Assembly: GCF_965279675.1 (NCBI RefSeq)
Contig: NZ_CBDIIJ010000002.1
Span: 3,187,999-3,251,998, forward strand
DNA from: Mucisphaera sp965279675
Lineage (GTDB): Bacteria; Planctomycetota; Phycisphaerae; Phycisphaerales; Phycisphaeraceae
DNA length: 64,000 bases
Direction of reading: 5' to 3'
This document shows, piece after piece, positions 44,591-53,815 of the stretch. A program made the translations under genes and the position numbers. How positions within the stretch are numbered: position 1 is the first letter of the stretch; every line of letters starts with the position of its first letter. Under the pieces are notes generated by a model. The model did no database searches. It was not told the DNA's origin and was given only the letters and a program-made list of their open reading frames with translations.

Positions 44591-44602
44591 TCACCCACCA
44601 CC
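44467..44602. repeat. Hairpin-bearing direct repeat, copy 2
   Basis: Second copy, 246 bases downstream of the first. The small inverted repeat is intact (44483-44492 with 44494-44503), and here the wider one is perfect over ten bases: CTGGTTCTTG (44532-44541) with CAAGAACCAG (44572-44581). Its right end overlaps the last codons of the O-antigen-ligase-like gene. Confidence 0.75.
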
Positions 44603-46930
44603 CCGCCCCACCGCAATCCGCTCCGCCAACCCCTCAAACCGCTCCGCCGGCAGCTGCTTCAACGGATCCAGATACAACCCCGCATTGATCCGACGTGCCG
44701 CTTCAAGATCAGCATAGGCCAGATCGTATTCACCCATCCGAATCTTCAAATCAACCATCAGAAGAATGGTCCTGACGCTGTAAGGGGAAAATGCAACCAG
44801 GGGCCCAGCATGTTCATGATGAGCCCGTGTGAGTATTCCCAGATTCCTCTCTACAGAATTATTCCCAAAATATGAAGCGTGATCTACCATGAATAAACCA
44901 AGATCCAAAAAACGTCTGTGCACTTTTTTGAGGTCTGCATCATCCCCGAGTGGGATTGATCTTAGAGCTTCACTGTAGCCATCTCTAACTATCGCCTCAT
45001 CATTAAGGCTTACCCCCGCATGAGCCTTCTCCATCCCCAAGCGAAAAGCCCAGGCCTGCCACTCTTCACACTCTAGATACAAAAACTCATCTTTAGTCAT
45101 TACACCGATAGCGCGATCAGGTTCTCCTTGGACTAGGAATCTCGCCACCTCAACACTCCCCGCCTCGATACGCGAAATCGGGATCGCAACCAACAAGGCG
45201 TAGGCCACTAAAAACCCGGGCCCATAACCAAGCTTCACAATACCCCGGAGTTTCTCAAGCCAAACCGCAATACGCACATTCACCCCCGCCCCCACCCCCC
45301 CCGCCAACCCCAACACCATCCACGCCAGCTGCGAAGCCCCCCCATTAAAAAACGTCATCTCCATCTGCCCGTGCACCACCAGCACCAGCGCCCCCGCAGC
45401 CAACCCCATCCCCATCACCCGCCCCGACACCCCGCGACCCACCTCCGCCAGCCACGCCACCGCCACCGCGTAACCCCCAAACACCACCAGCTGCAAAAAC
45501 GCCGTCTCCACCAACAACGTCGGCAGCAACACCCACGTCACCGGCATCAGCAACAACCCCGCCACCACCAACCCACCCAACCAGTTCGGCTCACCCCCCC
45601 GCAAGTCTTGCGGCTCCCCCTCGTCTAATGCGGGGGGGCATATAGCCCGCCAGAGCCACCACCCACCCAACACCAGCCAACACAACCCATAAACCCCAAG
45701 CATCACCAGCAGATCGATCACCACGTTATGCGTGCTCGCCACCTCCTCAGGCAGCATCGGATCCTTCATCCAACCAAACATGAGCGCAAACCCCTGCGGG
45801 CCCACCGCCATCCACCAAACCCCCGGCACCTCCACCAGCATCCGCACCCCCGCCTCCAGATACCAATACCGAAACAACAGACTCAACCACCCCGGCAACG
45901 CCTCACCCTCCCCAGGCGGTGGAGGAGCGCCCTGTAGTCCCGCCCAACCGATCGCCAGCCACGGCACCAACACCATCCCAACCCCCAAACCACCCACCAC
46001 CACGCCCCGCAACCACGCACGCTTGATCCGCCCCCCCAACCACCACACCAAACCAAACCAAACCAGCCCCAACACCATCGCCCCCATCGCCCCTCGCGAC
46101 GCCGTCAACCAAACCAACACACCCCCCATCAACACCACCCCCACCGCCGTCAGCGTCCCCCGATCCCTTAGCCGCAACCCGACAAAGCCCAACCCCAGAC
46201 AAGCCAACCCAGCACCCACCGACCCCAGCACATTCGACAACGCATACCCCCCCGTCGCATCCGAAAACATCATCCGCCTCTCAAACAACAAGTGCTCAGG
46301 CGACCTCTCCACCCACCCCCGCGCCGCCAGCATCTCATCCATCGTCCGCTCAAAAAACCGCACGTTCTGAGGATGCTCTACCAGCACCTGCCACAGCGCA
46401 TCCACCGTCAAAGGCACCAGCCCCGCCACCAACGCAGCCACCACCCACCGACGCACCGCCACCCCATGCCCTCGATCCGCCACCAAGCTCGCCATCCCCA
46501 CCGCCATCACCACCCCCGCCACCCACGACCCCACCATCACCCGATTCCCCGTCGACCCCGCCCCCATCATCACACTCCCCAGCGCCCCCACGCATCCAAA
46601 CCCCGCCAACAACAACCACCAAGTTCGTAAGCCCCGCGACACCCCCATCCCGATCCCCGCCGCCACCATACCCACCACCTGCAACCCCACCGCCATCGTC
46701 CCCGTCATCCCCCCCAACGCCTCCGGCAGCCCCTCCACCCGCGGGTCCGTCTCCAGCCACGGATTCACAAACGTCGGCACCAACCCCGGAATCAACACCA
46801 CCACCGCGATCACCACCCCACAAGCCACAGCCACCCGCGCCCGCCAGCCGCCCTCCTCAGCAGCAGCCAGCACCTCCGAAACCGACCTGTCCGCCGTCAC
46901 TGAACTCACACCCCAAGTGTACCACCCCAC
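44591..46930 (-). CDS. O-antigen-ligase-like polytopic membrane protein with TPR-like tail
   Basis: A 779-residue protein with about twelve to fourteen hydrophobic helices (residues 30-600) and the Wzy/WaaL-type periplasmic loop (STHNVVIDLLVMLGVYGL, SRGAMGAMVLG) of proteins that ligate or polymerise polysaccharide chains. The C-terminal 170 residues are soluble and resemble tetratricopeptide repeats (YDLAYADLEAARRI). That part is clearly AT-richer (hand count 38 percent GC in 44881-44940) than the membrane part, with a break near 45245. The GTG at 46930 is immediately after a terminator; a GTG at 46909 is an alternative. It probably acts on the glycans predicted elsewhere here. Confidence 0.7.
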   Translation of the reverse strand: MGWYTWGVSSVTADRSVSEVLAAAEEGGWRARVAVACGVVIAVVVLIPGLVPTFVNPWLETDPRVEGLPEALGGMTGTMAVGLQVVGMVAAGIGMGVSRGLRTWWLLLAGFGCVGALGSVMMGAGSTGNRVMVGSWVAGVVMAVGMASLVADRGHGVAVRRWVVAALVAGLVPLTVDALWQVLVEHPQNVRFFERTMDEMLAARGWVERSPEHLLFERRMMFSDATGGYALSNVLGSVGAGLACLGLGFVGLRLRDRGTLTAVGVVLMGGVLVWLTASRGAMGAMVLGLVWFGLVWWLGGRIKRAWLRGVVVGGLGVGMVLVPWLAIGWAGLQGAPPPPGEGEALPGWLSLLFRYWYLEAGVRMLVEVPGVWWMAVGPQGFALMFGWMKDPMLPEEVASTHNVVIDLLVMLGVYGLCWLVLGGWWLWRAICPPALDEGEPQDLRGGEPNWLGGLVVAGLLLMPVTWVLLPTLLVETAFLQLVVFGGYAVAVAWLAEVGRGVSGRVMGMGLAAGALVLVVHGQMEMTFFNGGASQLAWMVLGLAGGVGAGVNVRIAVWLEKLRGIVKLGYGPGFLVAYALLVAIPISRIEAGSVEVARFLVQGEPDRAIGVMTKDEFLYLECEEWQAWAFRLGMEKAHAGVSLNDEAIVRDGYSEALRSIPLGDDADLKKVHRRFLDLGLFMVDHASYFGNNSVERNLGILTRAHHEHAGPLVAFSPYSVRTILLMVDLKIRMGEYDLAYADLEAARRINAGLYLDPLKQLPAERFEGLAERIAVGRGGG

Positions 46931-46967
46931 AAAAAAGCCCCCTCACCACATAACGTGACGAGGGGGC
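46931..46967 (-). terminator. Intrinsic terminator of nrdJ
   Basis: Eight-base-pair GC stem (46937-46944 with 46960-46967), with an inner CAC/GTG pair, followed on the minus strand by six T (46936-46931), 92 bases after the nrdJ stop. Confidence 0.8.
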
Positions 46968-47059
46968 GGAGAGGGAAGAAGCAAGTTAAACGCGATGTAA
47001 TCTTTCACACCACCAGCAGACCTCTGTAAACCAGAGTCACTGCCTTAGGCGGGGGGGGG

Positions 47060-50000
47060 TCAAGAGCAACCCATCGAGTTGCCGCAGTTCATGCACTTGT
47101 AGCAAGTACCATTTCGCACCGTAATCGTCCCACAGACATCACACGCCGGCGCATCCGCCTGCAGCCCCTTCATCGCCGCATCCAGACTCGAATCATCCAC
47201 CGTGATCCGGTCCGATTCGATCTCAAAACGCGGCTGTTTCTCAACCTTCTTCTCGGTCAAGACCGCCGTCCCGCCACCCTTAGGCGACGCCACCGGCCTC
47301 GCATGACCATGACCGTTGCCGTGGCCATGACCGTTACCGCTAGCCACCGGCTTGATCCCAGGCATCGACCGGTTCGTCACCGGCTTCTCATCGCCATCCG
47401 AATCCGTCGATCGAAGCGGCGCGTTCGCCGACCGATACCCAGCCACAAACTCCATCCCCATCCAACGGAAGATGTAGTCCACCAGACTCTTCGCAAACGG
47501 AATGTCCGGGTTATGCGTCATGCCAGCCGGCTCAAACCGCTGATGCGTGAACTTCGTCACCAGCGACTCCACCGGCACGCCATACTGAAGCGCCACCGAA
47601 ATCGCCGTACCCAGCGAATCCATCAGCCCTCCAATCGTCGAGCCTTCCTTCGCCATCGTGATGAACAGCTCGCCAGGCGTCCCGTCCTCATAAAGCCCAA
47701 CCGTCAGATAGCCCTCGTGACCAGCCACATTGAACTTATGCGTCCGGCTATACCGCGTGTCTGGCAGCCGACGCCGAAGCGGACGCTCCACGATCCGCTC
47801 AACAATCCGCTCGCGAATCTCACCCCCACCCGAAGCCACCGCGACAACCTCCTCAGCGACTTCTTCCTTCGCGAGCTCCACCGCTTCCTCATCCTGCTCA
47901 GCCTCAAGCACGTCTTCATCCGACGCCTCGCTGCTGCTCGAGTTAAGCGGCTGACTCAGCTTGCAACCATCGCGATACAACGCATTCGCCTTCAGACCAA
48001 GCTCCCAACTGAGTCGGTAAGAAGACAGGATGTCCTCCACACCCGCCTCATGCGGCAAATTGATCGTCTTGCTAATCGCACCCGAGATAAACGGCTGCGC
48101 CGCCGCCATCATCCGAATATGACCCTGCGGCGCGATGAACCGCTTGCCGAGCTTGCCGCACTTGTTCGCACAATCAAACACCGGCAGATGCTCATCCTTC
48201 AGATCAGGCGCACCCTCCACCGTCTGCGTCCCGCAGATCGCCAGATTCAGCACCTCCACCTGCTTCGCCGTCAGACCCAGCGCCTTGAGCAGATCAAAAC
48301 CAGGCACGTCCACCTTGTCCGCCATACCCAACCGACGCATCGCCTCATCGCCAAGCGTCCAGGCCGTAAACGCCTGACCCACCTCGAACACCGTCGGCAA
48401 CGCCTTCGTCAACGCATCCAGATCACTCTGCTCCAGACCCGCCTCACGCAGGAAGTCCGCGAACGTGGGACCATCTACCGCCGACTGGCCATTGACCGCC
48501 GGCATCGGCACCTCAAGGTCCAGCGTCCCCATCACATACGTGATGATCGAGTCCTGCTCCTGCTCGCTATACCCGAGAGCAGCCAACGCCGGCTTCAGGG
48601 ACTGATTCGCGATCTTGAAGTAACCACCGCCCGCCAGCTTCTTGAACTTCACCAACGCAAAGTCCGGCTCCACGCCCGTCGTATCGCAATCCATCAGGAG
48701 CCCGATCGTCCCCGTCGGTGCGATCACCGTCACCTGGGCATTCCGATACCCGTGAGACTCGCCAAGCGACACCGCATCGTCCCACGCCACCTTCGCACGA
48801 TCCGCCAGATCATCCGAGTTGCTCAGCACACCCGCCGCCTCACGATCCGAAGTCAGATTCCCCGCATCAATCGGCACCGGCATGATGTCCAGATCCTCAT
48901 ACGACCCAAGCGAATGGTTCGTCGACATCGCCGGATCACGAGGCACCCCGTAAGCAGCCCGCCGGTGATTCCGCATCACCCGCAGCATGTGCTTCTGGTT
49001 CTTCTCATAACCCATAAACGCCCCCAGCTCCTTCGCCAGCAGCGCACTCGTCGCATAACTCCGACCCGTCAGGATCGCCGTCAGACAACCCGAGATCGCC
49101 CGAGCCCGCTCCGAGTCATAAGGAATCCCCGCCTGCATCAGCATCGCACCGAGGTTCGCATACCCCAGCCCCAGCGTCCGGTACTCGTAAGACAGCCGCG
49201 CAATCGACTCACTCGGATACTGAGCCATCAGCACCGAGATCTCCAGCACCGCCGTCCAGATGCCGATCGCGTTCTCATACGCCTCAAGATCCAACGACCG
49301 CGCCTCCGCGTCGTAAAACGTCAGCAGGTTCAGCGACGCCAGGTTGCATGCCGTATTGTCCAGGAACATGTACTCCGAACACGGGTTCGACGCATTGATC
49401 CGACCGCTCTCCGGGCACGTGTGCCACTCGTTGATCGTCGAATCAAACTGCACGCCCGGGTCCGCACAACGCCACGCCGCATAACCAATCTGGTCCCACA
49501 GCTTCGCCGCCTTCAGCGTCTTCGCATCCGAATCCACCGTCCGGTTCCGAAGCACCCAGTCCGAACCCGAATCCACCGCCTCAAAGAAAGCGTTCGGGAT
49601 CCGCACCGAGTTGTTCGAGTTCTGACCCGACACCGTCTGGTACGACTCACCATTAAAGTCATAGTCCAAAGTCAACCCCAGCCGCGACGCCGTCTCGCCG
49701 ATCGTCTCCGGATCATTCTCCGAAGCCTTCTCCCCGCCGATCGCCTTGAACCCCTCCACCAACGCCGCCACCTTGATCTCCTCGCGAACCTTCCAGTTCA
49801 CGAAGTCCTCAATGTCCGGGTGATCCAGATCCAGACACACCATCTTCGCCGCGCGTCGCGTCGTCCCGCCCGACTTGATCGCACCCGCCGCACGGTCACC
49901 GATCTTCAAAAAGCTCATCAGCCCCGAGCTCTTGCCCCCGCCCGACAACGGCTCGTTCTCACCACGCACCGACGAGAAGTTCGTCCCCGTGCCCGACCCA

Positions 50001-50653
50001 TACTTAAACAGCCGCGCCTCACGAACCCACAGGTCCATGATCCCGCCCTCGTTCACCAGGTCATCCCCCACCGACTGGATAAAGCACGCGTGCGGCTGCG
50101 GATGCCCGTAAGCATCCTCCGACTTCTTCGTCTCACCCGTCACCGGGTCCGTGTAGTAGTGCCCCTGCGCCGGGCCATTGATCCCATAAGCCCAGTTCAA
50201 CCCCGTGTTGAACCACTGCGGCGAGTTCGGCGCCGCCATCTGATGCAGCAACATGTAGCACAACTCGTCATAAAACGCCTGCGCATCCTCCGCCGTATCG
50301 AAGTAGTTGTGCGCCTCGCCCCAAGCCCGCCAGCAACCCGCCAGCCGGTGAATCACCTGCCGCGCCGACTTCTCCGGCCCCACCGGCACCGCCCCATTCA
50401 CCTTCTTCTCCGCCGACCAGTCCGGGTCAGGCAGACCATGCACCCCGCCATCCGCCGGCACACCCGCCTTACGGAAATACTTCGAAATCATGATGTCCGA
50501 AGCCAGCTGCGACCACGACGCCGGAACCTCAGCGTCCGTCATCTCAAACACCACCGACCCGTCCAGATTCCCGATCCGACACGACCGACGCGTCCACGAC
50601 ACACTCTCAAAAACATCCGTGCCCGACTCGGTGAAACGACGATTGATCTTCAT
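47060..50653 (-). CDS. nrdJ: Class II (B12-dependent) ribonucleoside-diphosphate reductase
   Basis: Makes deoxyribonucleotides with adenosylcobalamin, so it works with or without oxygen. The 1197-residue protein contains the barrel motifs NSPQWFNTGLNWAYG, CFIQSVGDDLV, GTGTNFSSVRGENEPLSGGG, NPCSEYMFLDNTACNLASLN and the late PTGTIGLLMDCDTTGVEPDF. A second conserved domain (KFNVAGHEGYLTVGLYEDG, TSCOR/NrdJ-specific) and a C-terminal zinc ribbon (CDVCGTITVRNGTCYKCMNC) complete it, with a Gly/His-rich linker before the ribbon. The length is normal for this large subgroup. No cobalamin riboswitch or NrdR box was seen upstream. dcd, also of nucleotide metabolism, lies close by. Confidence 0.97.
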   Translation of the reverse strand: MKINRRFTESGTDVFESVSWTRRSCRIGNLDGSVVFEMTDAEVPASWSQLASDIMISKYFRKAGVPADGGVHGLPDPDWSAEKKVNGAVPVGPEKSARQVIHRLAGCWRAWGEAHNYFDTAEDAQAFYDELCYMLLHQMAAPNSPQWFNTGLNWAYGINGPAQGHYYTDPVTGETKKSEDAYGHPQPHACFIQSVGDDLVNEGGIMDLWVREARLFKYGSGTGTNFSSVRGENEPLSGGGKSSGLMSFLKIGDRAAGAIKSGGTTRRAAKMVCLDLDHPDIEDFVNWKVREEIKVAALVEGFKAIGGEKASENDPETIGETASRLGLTLDYDFNGESYQTVSGQNSNNSVRIPNAFFEAVDSGSDWVLRNRTVDSDAKTLKAAKLWDQIGYAAWRCADPGVQFDSTINEWHTCPESGRINASNPCSEYMFLDNTACNLASLNLLTFYDAEARSLDLEAYENAIGIWTAVLEISVLMAQYPSESIARLSYEYRTLGLGYANLGAMLMQAGIPYDSERARAISGCLTAILTGRSYATSALLAKELGAFMGYEKNQKHMLRVMRNHRRAAYGVPRDPAMSTNHSLGSYEDLDIMPVPIDAGNLTSDREAAGVLSNSDDLADRAKVAWDDAVSLGESHGYRNAQVTVIAPTGTIGLLMDCDTTGVEPDFALVKFKKLAGGGYFKIANQSLKPALAALGYSEQEQDSIITYVMGTLDLEVPMPAVNGQSAVDGPTFADFLREAGLEQSDLDALTKALPTVFEVGQAFTAWTLGDEAMRRLGMADKVDVPGFDLLKALGLTAKQVEVLNLAICGTQTVEGAPDLKDEHLPVFDCANKCGKLGKRFIAPQGHIRMMAAAQPFISGAISKTINLPHEAGVEDILSSYRLSWELGLKANALYRDGCKLSQPLNSSSSEASDEDVLEAEQDEEAVELAKEEVAEEVVAVASGGGEIRERIVERIVERPLRRRLPDTRYSRTHKFNVAGHEGYLTVGLYEDGTPGELFITMAKEGSTIGGLMDSLGTAISVALQYGVPVESLVTKFTHQRFEPAGMTHNPDIPFAKSLVDYIFRWMGMEFVAGYRSANAPLRSTDSDGDEKPVTNRSMPGIKPVASGNGHGHGNGHGHARPVASPKGGGTAVLTEKKVEKQPRFEIESDRITVDDSSLDAAMKGLQADAPACDVCGTITVRNGTCYKCMNCGNSMGCS

Positions 50654-50700
50654 GAATGACAGTCCTTGTCTTGTCTAAAAATGACGAAATAACGAACAAT

Positions 50701-50724
50701 AAAAACGGTTACCGGCGTCGCCGG
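50701..50724 (-). terminator. Terminator overlapping the stop of the small lipoprotein gene
   Basis: Stem CCGGC/GCCGG (50724-50720 with 50716-50712) includes the last codons of the gene and is followed after TAACCG by TTTTT. It separates the dcd unit from nrdJ. Confidence 0.55.
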
Positions 50725-51158
50725 GAAGTCTCGACACTCGCCCTCGATCGTGCACTCGGGATACGGTCGTACCCCATGTCCGACGCAGGGATAAAATACA
50801 GGCTCACGCGAAGCTCAAACGTCCGCTGATCCGGCCCGAACGTGCTCGCGATCTCACGCTCCGGCACCTTCGGAAACTGATAGTTCCAGTTCTCCCCCGC
50901 CGCCAACGACTTGATCGCAATCACCCGCGACTGATCCCGATCCACGATGTAAGCCGTCCCCGCCACCGGCGCGTCATAGTCCACCTGGTCCACCGCCGTC
51001 CCCACCAGATAACGAGCATCCGGCAACCCCGAAGGATTCACACCCGAGATCAGACGACCGCCCGTGGAACGGGGCTGGCAACCTGAAATAAGAATCAGGA
51101 ATGAAGAAACTATAAAGACAGATGCAATCAATCGAATGTGCAATGAATCAACCTTCAC
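50709..51158 (-). CDS. Small predicted lipoprotein of unknown function
   Basis: A protein of about 149 residues with a lipoprotein signal peptide: hydrophobic segment SVFIVSSFLILISGC with Cys at the lipobox. The mature part has short beta-rich stretches (ARYLVGTAVDQVDYD, RVSLYFIPASD) and a basic Ser/Arg tail. I do not recognise a family. The GTG at 51158 gives the full signal peptide; a TTG at 51143 with AAGG eight bases upstream is equally possible. It follows dcd by 13 bases and is probably cotranscribed with it. Confidence 0.6.
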   Translation of the reverse strand: MKVDSLHIRLIASVFIVSSFLILISGCQPRSTGGRLISGVNPSGLPDARYLVGTAVDQVDYDAPVAGTAYIVDRDQSRVIAIKSLAAGENWNYQFPKVPEREIASTFGPDQRTFELRVSLYFIPASDMGYDRIPSARSRASVETSRRRR

Positions 51159-51171
51159 CTGTGTGTATGTC

Positions 51172-51744
51172 TCAATCCACCCTCGGCAGCACCAACCCGG
51201 TCTGGTCCTGATACTTCCCCGCCTTGTCCGCATAGCTCACCGCACACACCCGATCACCCTTCAAGAAGATCATCTGGGCGATCCCCTCATTCGCATAGAT
51301 CTTCGCCGGCAACGGCGTCGTGTTGCTGATCTCGATCGTCACCTTCCCCCGCCACTCCGGCTCCAGAGGCGTCACGTTCACAATAATCCCGCACCGCGCA
51401 TACGTGCTCTTGCCCACGCAGATCACCAGCATGTCCCGCGGTATCGAAAACGTCTCCACCGTCTCGCACAACGCAAACGAGTTAGGCGGGATGATCACAT
51501 GATCCCGCCCCGTCTCCTCCGTATCCACCGTCACAAACGACCGGTCATCAAACCGCTTCGGATCCACGATCGACTGACCGCCATCCGTCGGCGCGTTCGT
51601 AAAAATCTTGAATAGCGTCCCCACCCGAACGTCATACCCATACGACGACACGCCATACGAAATCCGCCCGCTCCGCTTCGTCGCCTCCTCAAAAGGCTCG
51701 ATGCTCACCAGCTCGCGGATCTGTGAATCGCAGAGAACGGCCAT
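51172..51744 (-). CDS. dcd: dCTP deaminase
   Basis: Deaminates dCTP to dUTP, feeding dTMP synthesis. Starting at the ATG at 51744 the protein has 190 residues, the family norm, opening MAVLCDSQIRELV and carrying ISYGVSSYGYDVRVG, CVGKSTYARCGIIVN and the catalytic-glutamate block LEPEWRGKVTIEIS. A GACAGGA site lies upstream of the ATG. The frame is open to 51873, but that extension is built from repeated GC hairpin sequence and is unlikely to be translated. The mono- or bifunctional state (also dUTPase) cannot be told. Confidence 0.93.
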   Translation of the reverse strand: MAVLCDSQIRELVSIEPFEEATKRSGRISYGVSSYGYDVRVGTLFKIFTNAPTDGGQSIVDPKRFDDRSFVTVDTEETGRDHVIIPPNSFALCETVETFSIPRDMLVICVGKSTYARCGIIVNVTPLEPEWRGKVTIEISNTTPLPAKIYANEGIAQMIFLKGDRVCAVSYADKAGKYQDQTGLVLPRVD

Positions 51745-52705
51745 GGTCTTCTTTCCTGTCCAACTTCCGGGGGTGCTTCCGGGGGTCTCAGCAACACGCC
51801 CGGCGTCCTGCTCACGCCCATCCCCCGGAACTTCCGGGGGCGAGGCTCTTCGGTCTCTCTGCTGCTCGGCCATACCGAACAGATTACAAACAAACGCTCT
51901 CGTGTCGAGTCACCCAAATAGGCAACCCTTCAAACTGAGCCGGCGGGCATCCATGCCCCGGCCCCATCCAGGGCCCCGAAATCGCCAAACACCCAGGCCA
52001 AAGAGATCGCGCAGTCCACAGCGCTCGCCGCAGCAGGCTGTTCCCTTAAACTCAGTTGTCAGCGGCACGAAGCCTCAAAGACAGGACACACCGGCCCAAA
52101 AACGGTCACGATTCGATCATCACGACCGTCGCCTATCCTACCCCTATATCTTGGGTTCGCAATCCAAAACTTTAGCAAATGTAGGGGTCAACCTGACGCA
52201 ATCGGCGCAAATTGCGCCGTTTCACAAACTTAGAAGCCGCGCTTTTTTTTCCGGCCCGCCCCGCCACCCCAACCCCGTCAGCACCTGCCAGTTTATCCAC
52301 AGCCGGACAGCCCCCATCCGCCACAATCCCACAAAAACACCCCTCCCAGCCTCTAATCAAAACAAGGCTAGCCTCATTCAGGCCCCCGAAACAGGCCCCC
52401 TCGTTCGAGTTATCACCAAAACCCCCTGTCCCAGAGAGCACCGACGCAAAACAACCATATCGTTCACTAAGCCCCGCTGCGACAAGCCTCTAAGAATAAA
52501 ATCGGACCCATAACACCCTTGACGATCCCGAGTTATCTGCAGCTTCTCCACACGCCTCGGCCAGCACCGCCAATGCTATAAACGACATAAAAACAAACCC
52601 TTAAATAAGACAAAGCCAAAGACCCACCACGCCCGCTCCACACCGGCTAGCCTTACGCCATTCAGCCAGAAAATTTAGCCGGATCCGGGCGACCCAATAG
52701 CCTGT
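51745..52705. other. Long gene-free region with DnaA-box-like sites (candidate origin)
   Basis: Beyond the dcd leader, about 830 bases hold no convincing gene. It has a perfect DnaA box TTATCCACA (52293-52301), near matches TTATCACCA (52410-52418), TTATCTGCA (52533-52541) and TTCTCCACA (52544-52552), an AT-rich tract (about 52573-52612), a 17-base palindrome (52203-52219), an eight-T run (52243-52250) and an ACCCCTA/TAGGGGT pair around an inner hairpin (about 52139-52193). Local sequence is AT-richer than the genes around it. With the GC-skew change 2-3 kb away this could be oriC; no dnaA, dnaN or gidA is present. Confidence 0.4.
51765..51840 (-). promoter_or_regulatory. Mutually exclusive GC hairpins upstream of dcd
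   Basis: On the minus strand CCCCCGGAA occurs three times (51840-51832, 51785-51777, 51773-51765) and its complement TTCCGGGGG once (51830-51822). The single complement can pair with any of the three copies, giving alternative nine-base-pair stems; the first pair forms a near-perfect 19-base palindrome. The last copy ends 20 bases before the dcd ATG, so the choice could affect translation. Role inferred from sequence only. Confidence 0.35.
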
Positions 52706-53803
52706 CTAGGTCATAAACTCGGCCAACCGCTCACGCAGCAACCCCAGCGTCTCCTCCAAGCCCGCCCCCGATTTCGCCCCCGCCGCCCGCGCGTGACCCC
52801 CACCCCCGAACAACCCCGCGATCGCCGCCACATTCACCGCCTCCGGCCCGCTCCCATCCGCCGGAGCCGGCTTCGACCGAAAACTCAGCTTGCACCCCTT
52901 CCCGTCCAGCCGCTCGCACACCAGCACCACCACCCGCACCGTTGCCACCACCTGCGGGAGATCCACCATCCGCTCCGTCTCCTCCTCCCGCGCCCCCGCC
53001 GCCTCAAAATCCGCCCGCCGAAGCGACATCACCGCGACCCGAGCCCCGAAAAGCAGCTCCAGCCGATCGATCGCCGCCCGTAGCAGCTTCAGCTTCTCCG
53101 GCCGCTCCGACTGGTTCAGCGTCTCGTAAAGCAGCGTGTGATCCGTCCCCAGCTCGATCAGGTCCGCCGCCGCCCGCAGCGTCCCCGGCCGCGTGTTCGA
53201 GAACCGAAACCACCCCGTATCCGACGCCAGCCCCGCATACAGCCCATCCCGAACCGCCTCCGGCATCGCCACCCCGGCCCCATCCAGCAGACGCCGAACG
53301 ATCGGCCACAACACCTCGCAGCACGCTGCCGCCCCGGTATCGATCAGCCGCTCCCCCGCAGGCACATCCCCCGACAGGTGATGGTCAATCAAAAGCGTCC
53401 GCTCCAACCCCCCCGCCACCACCTCCGCCAACGCTCCCAGCTGCGACCACGCCCCCGTATCCACGATCACCGTCGACCCACCCGCCGTCGCCGCCAGCTC
53501 AGTAACAGCCGCTTCATCCGCCAGCACCGTCACCATCTCCTGACCCGGCAACTGCTCAATCCCAGGCGGCACCGGCGGCACCACATACCCCCGCGCCGCC
53601 ACGCCGATCGCCCGCAGCGTCCCCACCACCGCCACGACCGACCCGAACGCATCCCCATCCGGCTTCGCATGCGTCACCACCCGCACCTCACCCCCTCCGC
53701 TCGCCGCTTCCTTCAGACCCTCCAGCCAGGCGACCGCGCCATCTTCACCTAGGGTGCTCCGGTAGGGTTCAAGCCTCGGCCAGGTCGTCTCTTGTTCAGC
53801 CAC
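52706..53803 (-). CDS. DHH/DHHA1 phosphoesterase (NrnA-like)
   Basis: A 365-residue two-domain hydrolase. The DHH domain shows the metal-binding motifs THAKPDGDAFGS, IVDTGAW, LIDHHLSGD and GLASDTGWF; the DHHA1 domain ends with the substrate loop GLFGGGGHARAAGA. NrnA-type members degrade short oligoribonucleotides and 3'-phosphoadenosine 5'-phosphate. The latter would link it to sulfotransferase by-products, but the specificity is not visible. It is last in a probable operon fcl-ribF-this gene, starting 12 bases after ribF. Confidence 0.85.
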   Translation of the reverse strand: MAEQETTWPRLEPYRSTLGEDGAVAWLEGLKEAASGGGEVRVVTHAKPDGDAFGSVVAVVGTLRAIGVAARGYVVPPVPPGIEQLPGQEMVTVLADEAAVTELAATAGGSTVIVDTGAWSQLGALAEVVAGGLERTLLIDHHLSGDVPAGERLIDTGAAACCEVLWPIVRRLLDGAGVAMPEAVRDGLYAGLASDTGWFRFSNTRPGTLRAAADLIELGTDHTLLYETLNQSERPEKLKLLRAAIDRLELLFGARVAVMSLRRADFEAAGAREEETERMVDLPQVVATVRVVVLVCERLDGKGCKLSFRSKPAPADGSGPEAVNVAAIAGLFGGGGHARAAGAKSGAGLEETLGLLRERLAEFMT

Positions 53804-53815
53804 GATCCATCCTTC

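Noticed and set aside
47303..50659. A 1118-codon plus-strand open frame
   Set aside because: It is the exact antisense shadow of nrdJ, Arg/His-rich and without recognisable domains.
47060..50760. A cobalamin riboswitch or NrdR box upstream of nrdJ
   Set aside because: The 55-base leader is too short for a cobalamin riboswitch and no paired NrdR-like box was found.
52172..52441. An 89-codon minus-strand ORF in the candidate origin region
   Set aside because: No ribosome site, unusual composition and no family resemblance; treated as noncoding.
51608..52513. A 301-codon plus-strand ORF running from dcd into the spacer
   Set aside because: Antisense to dcd over part of its length and unstructured afterwards.
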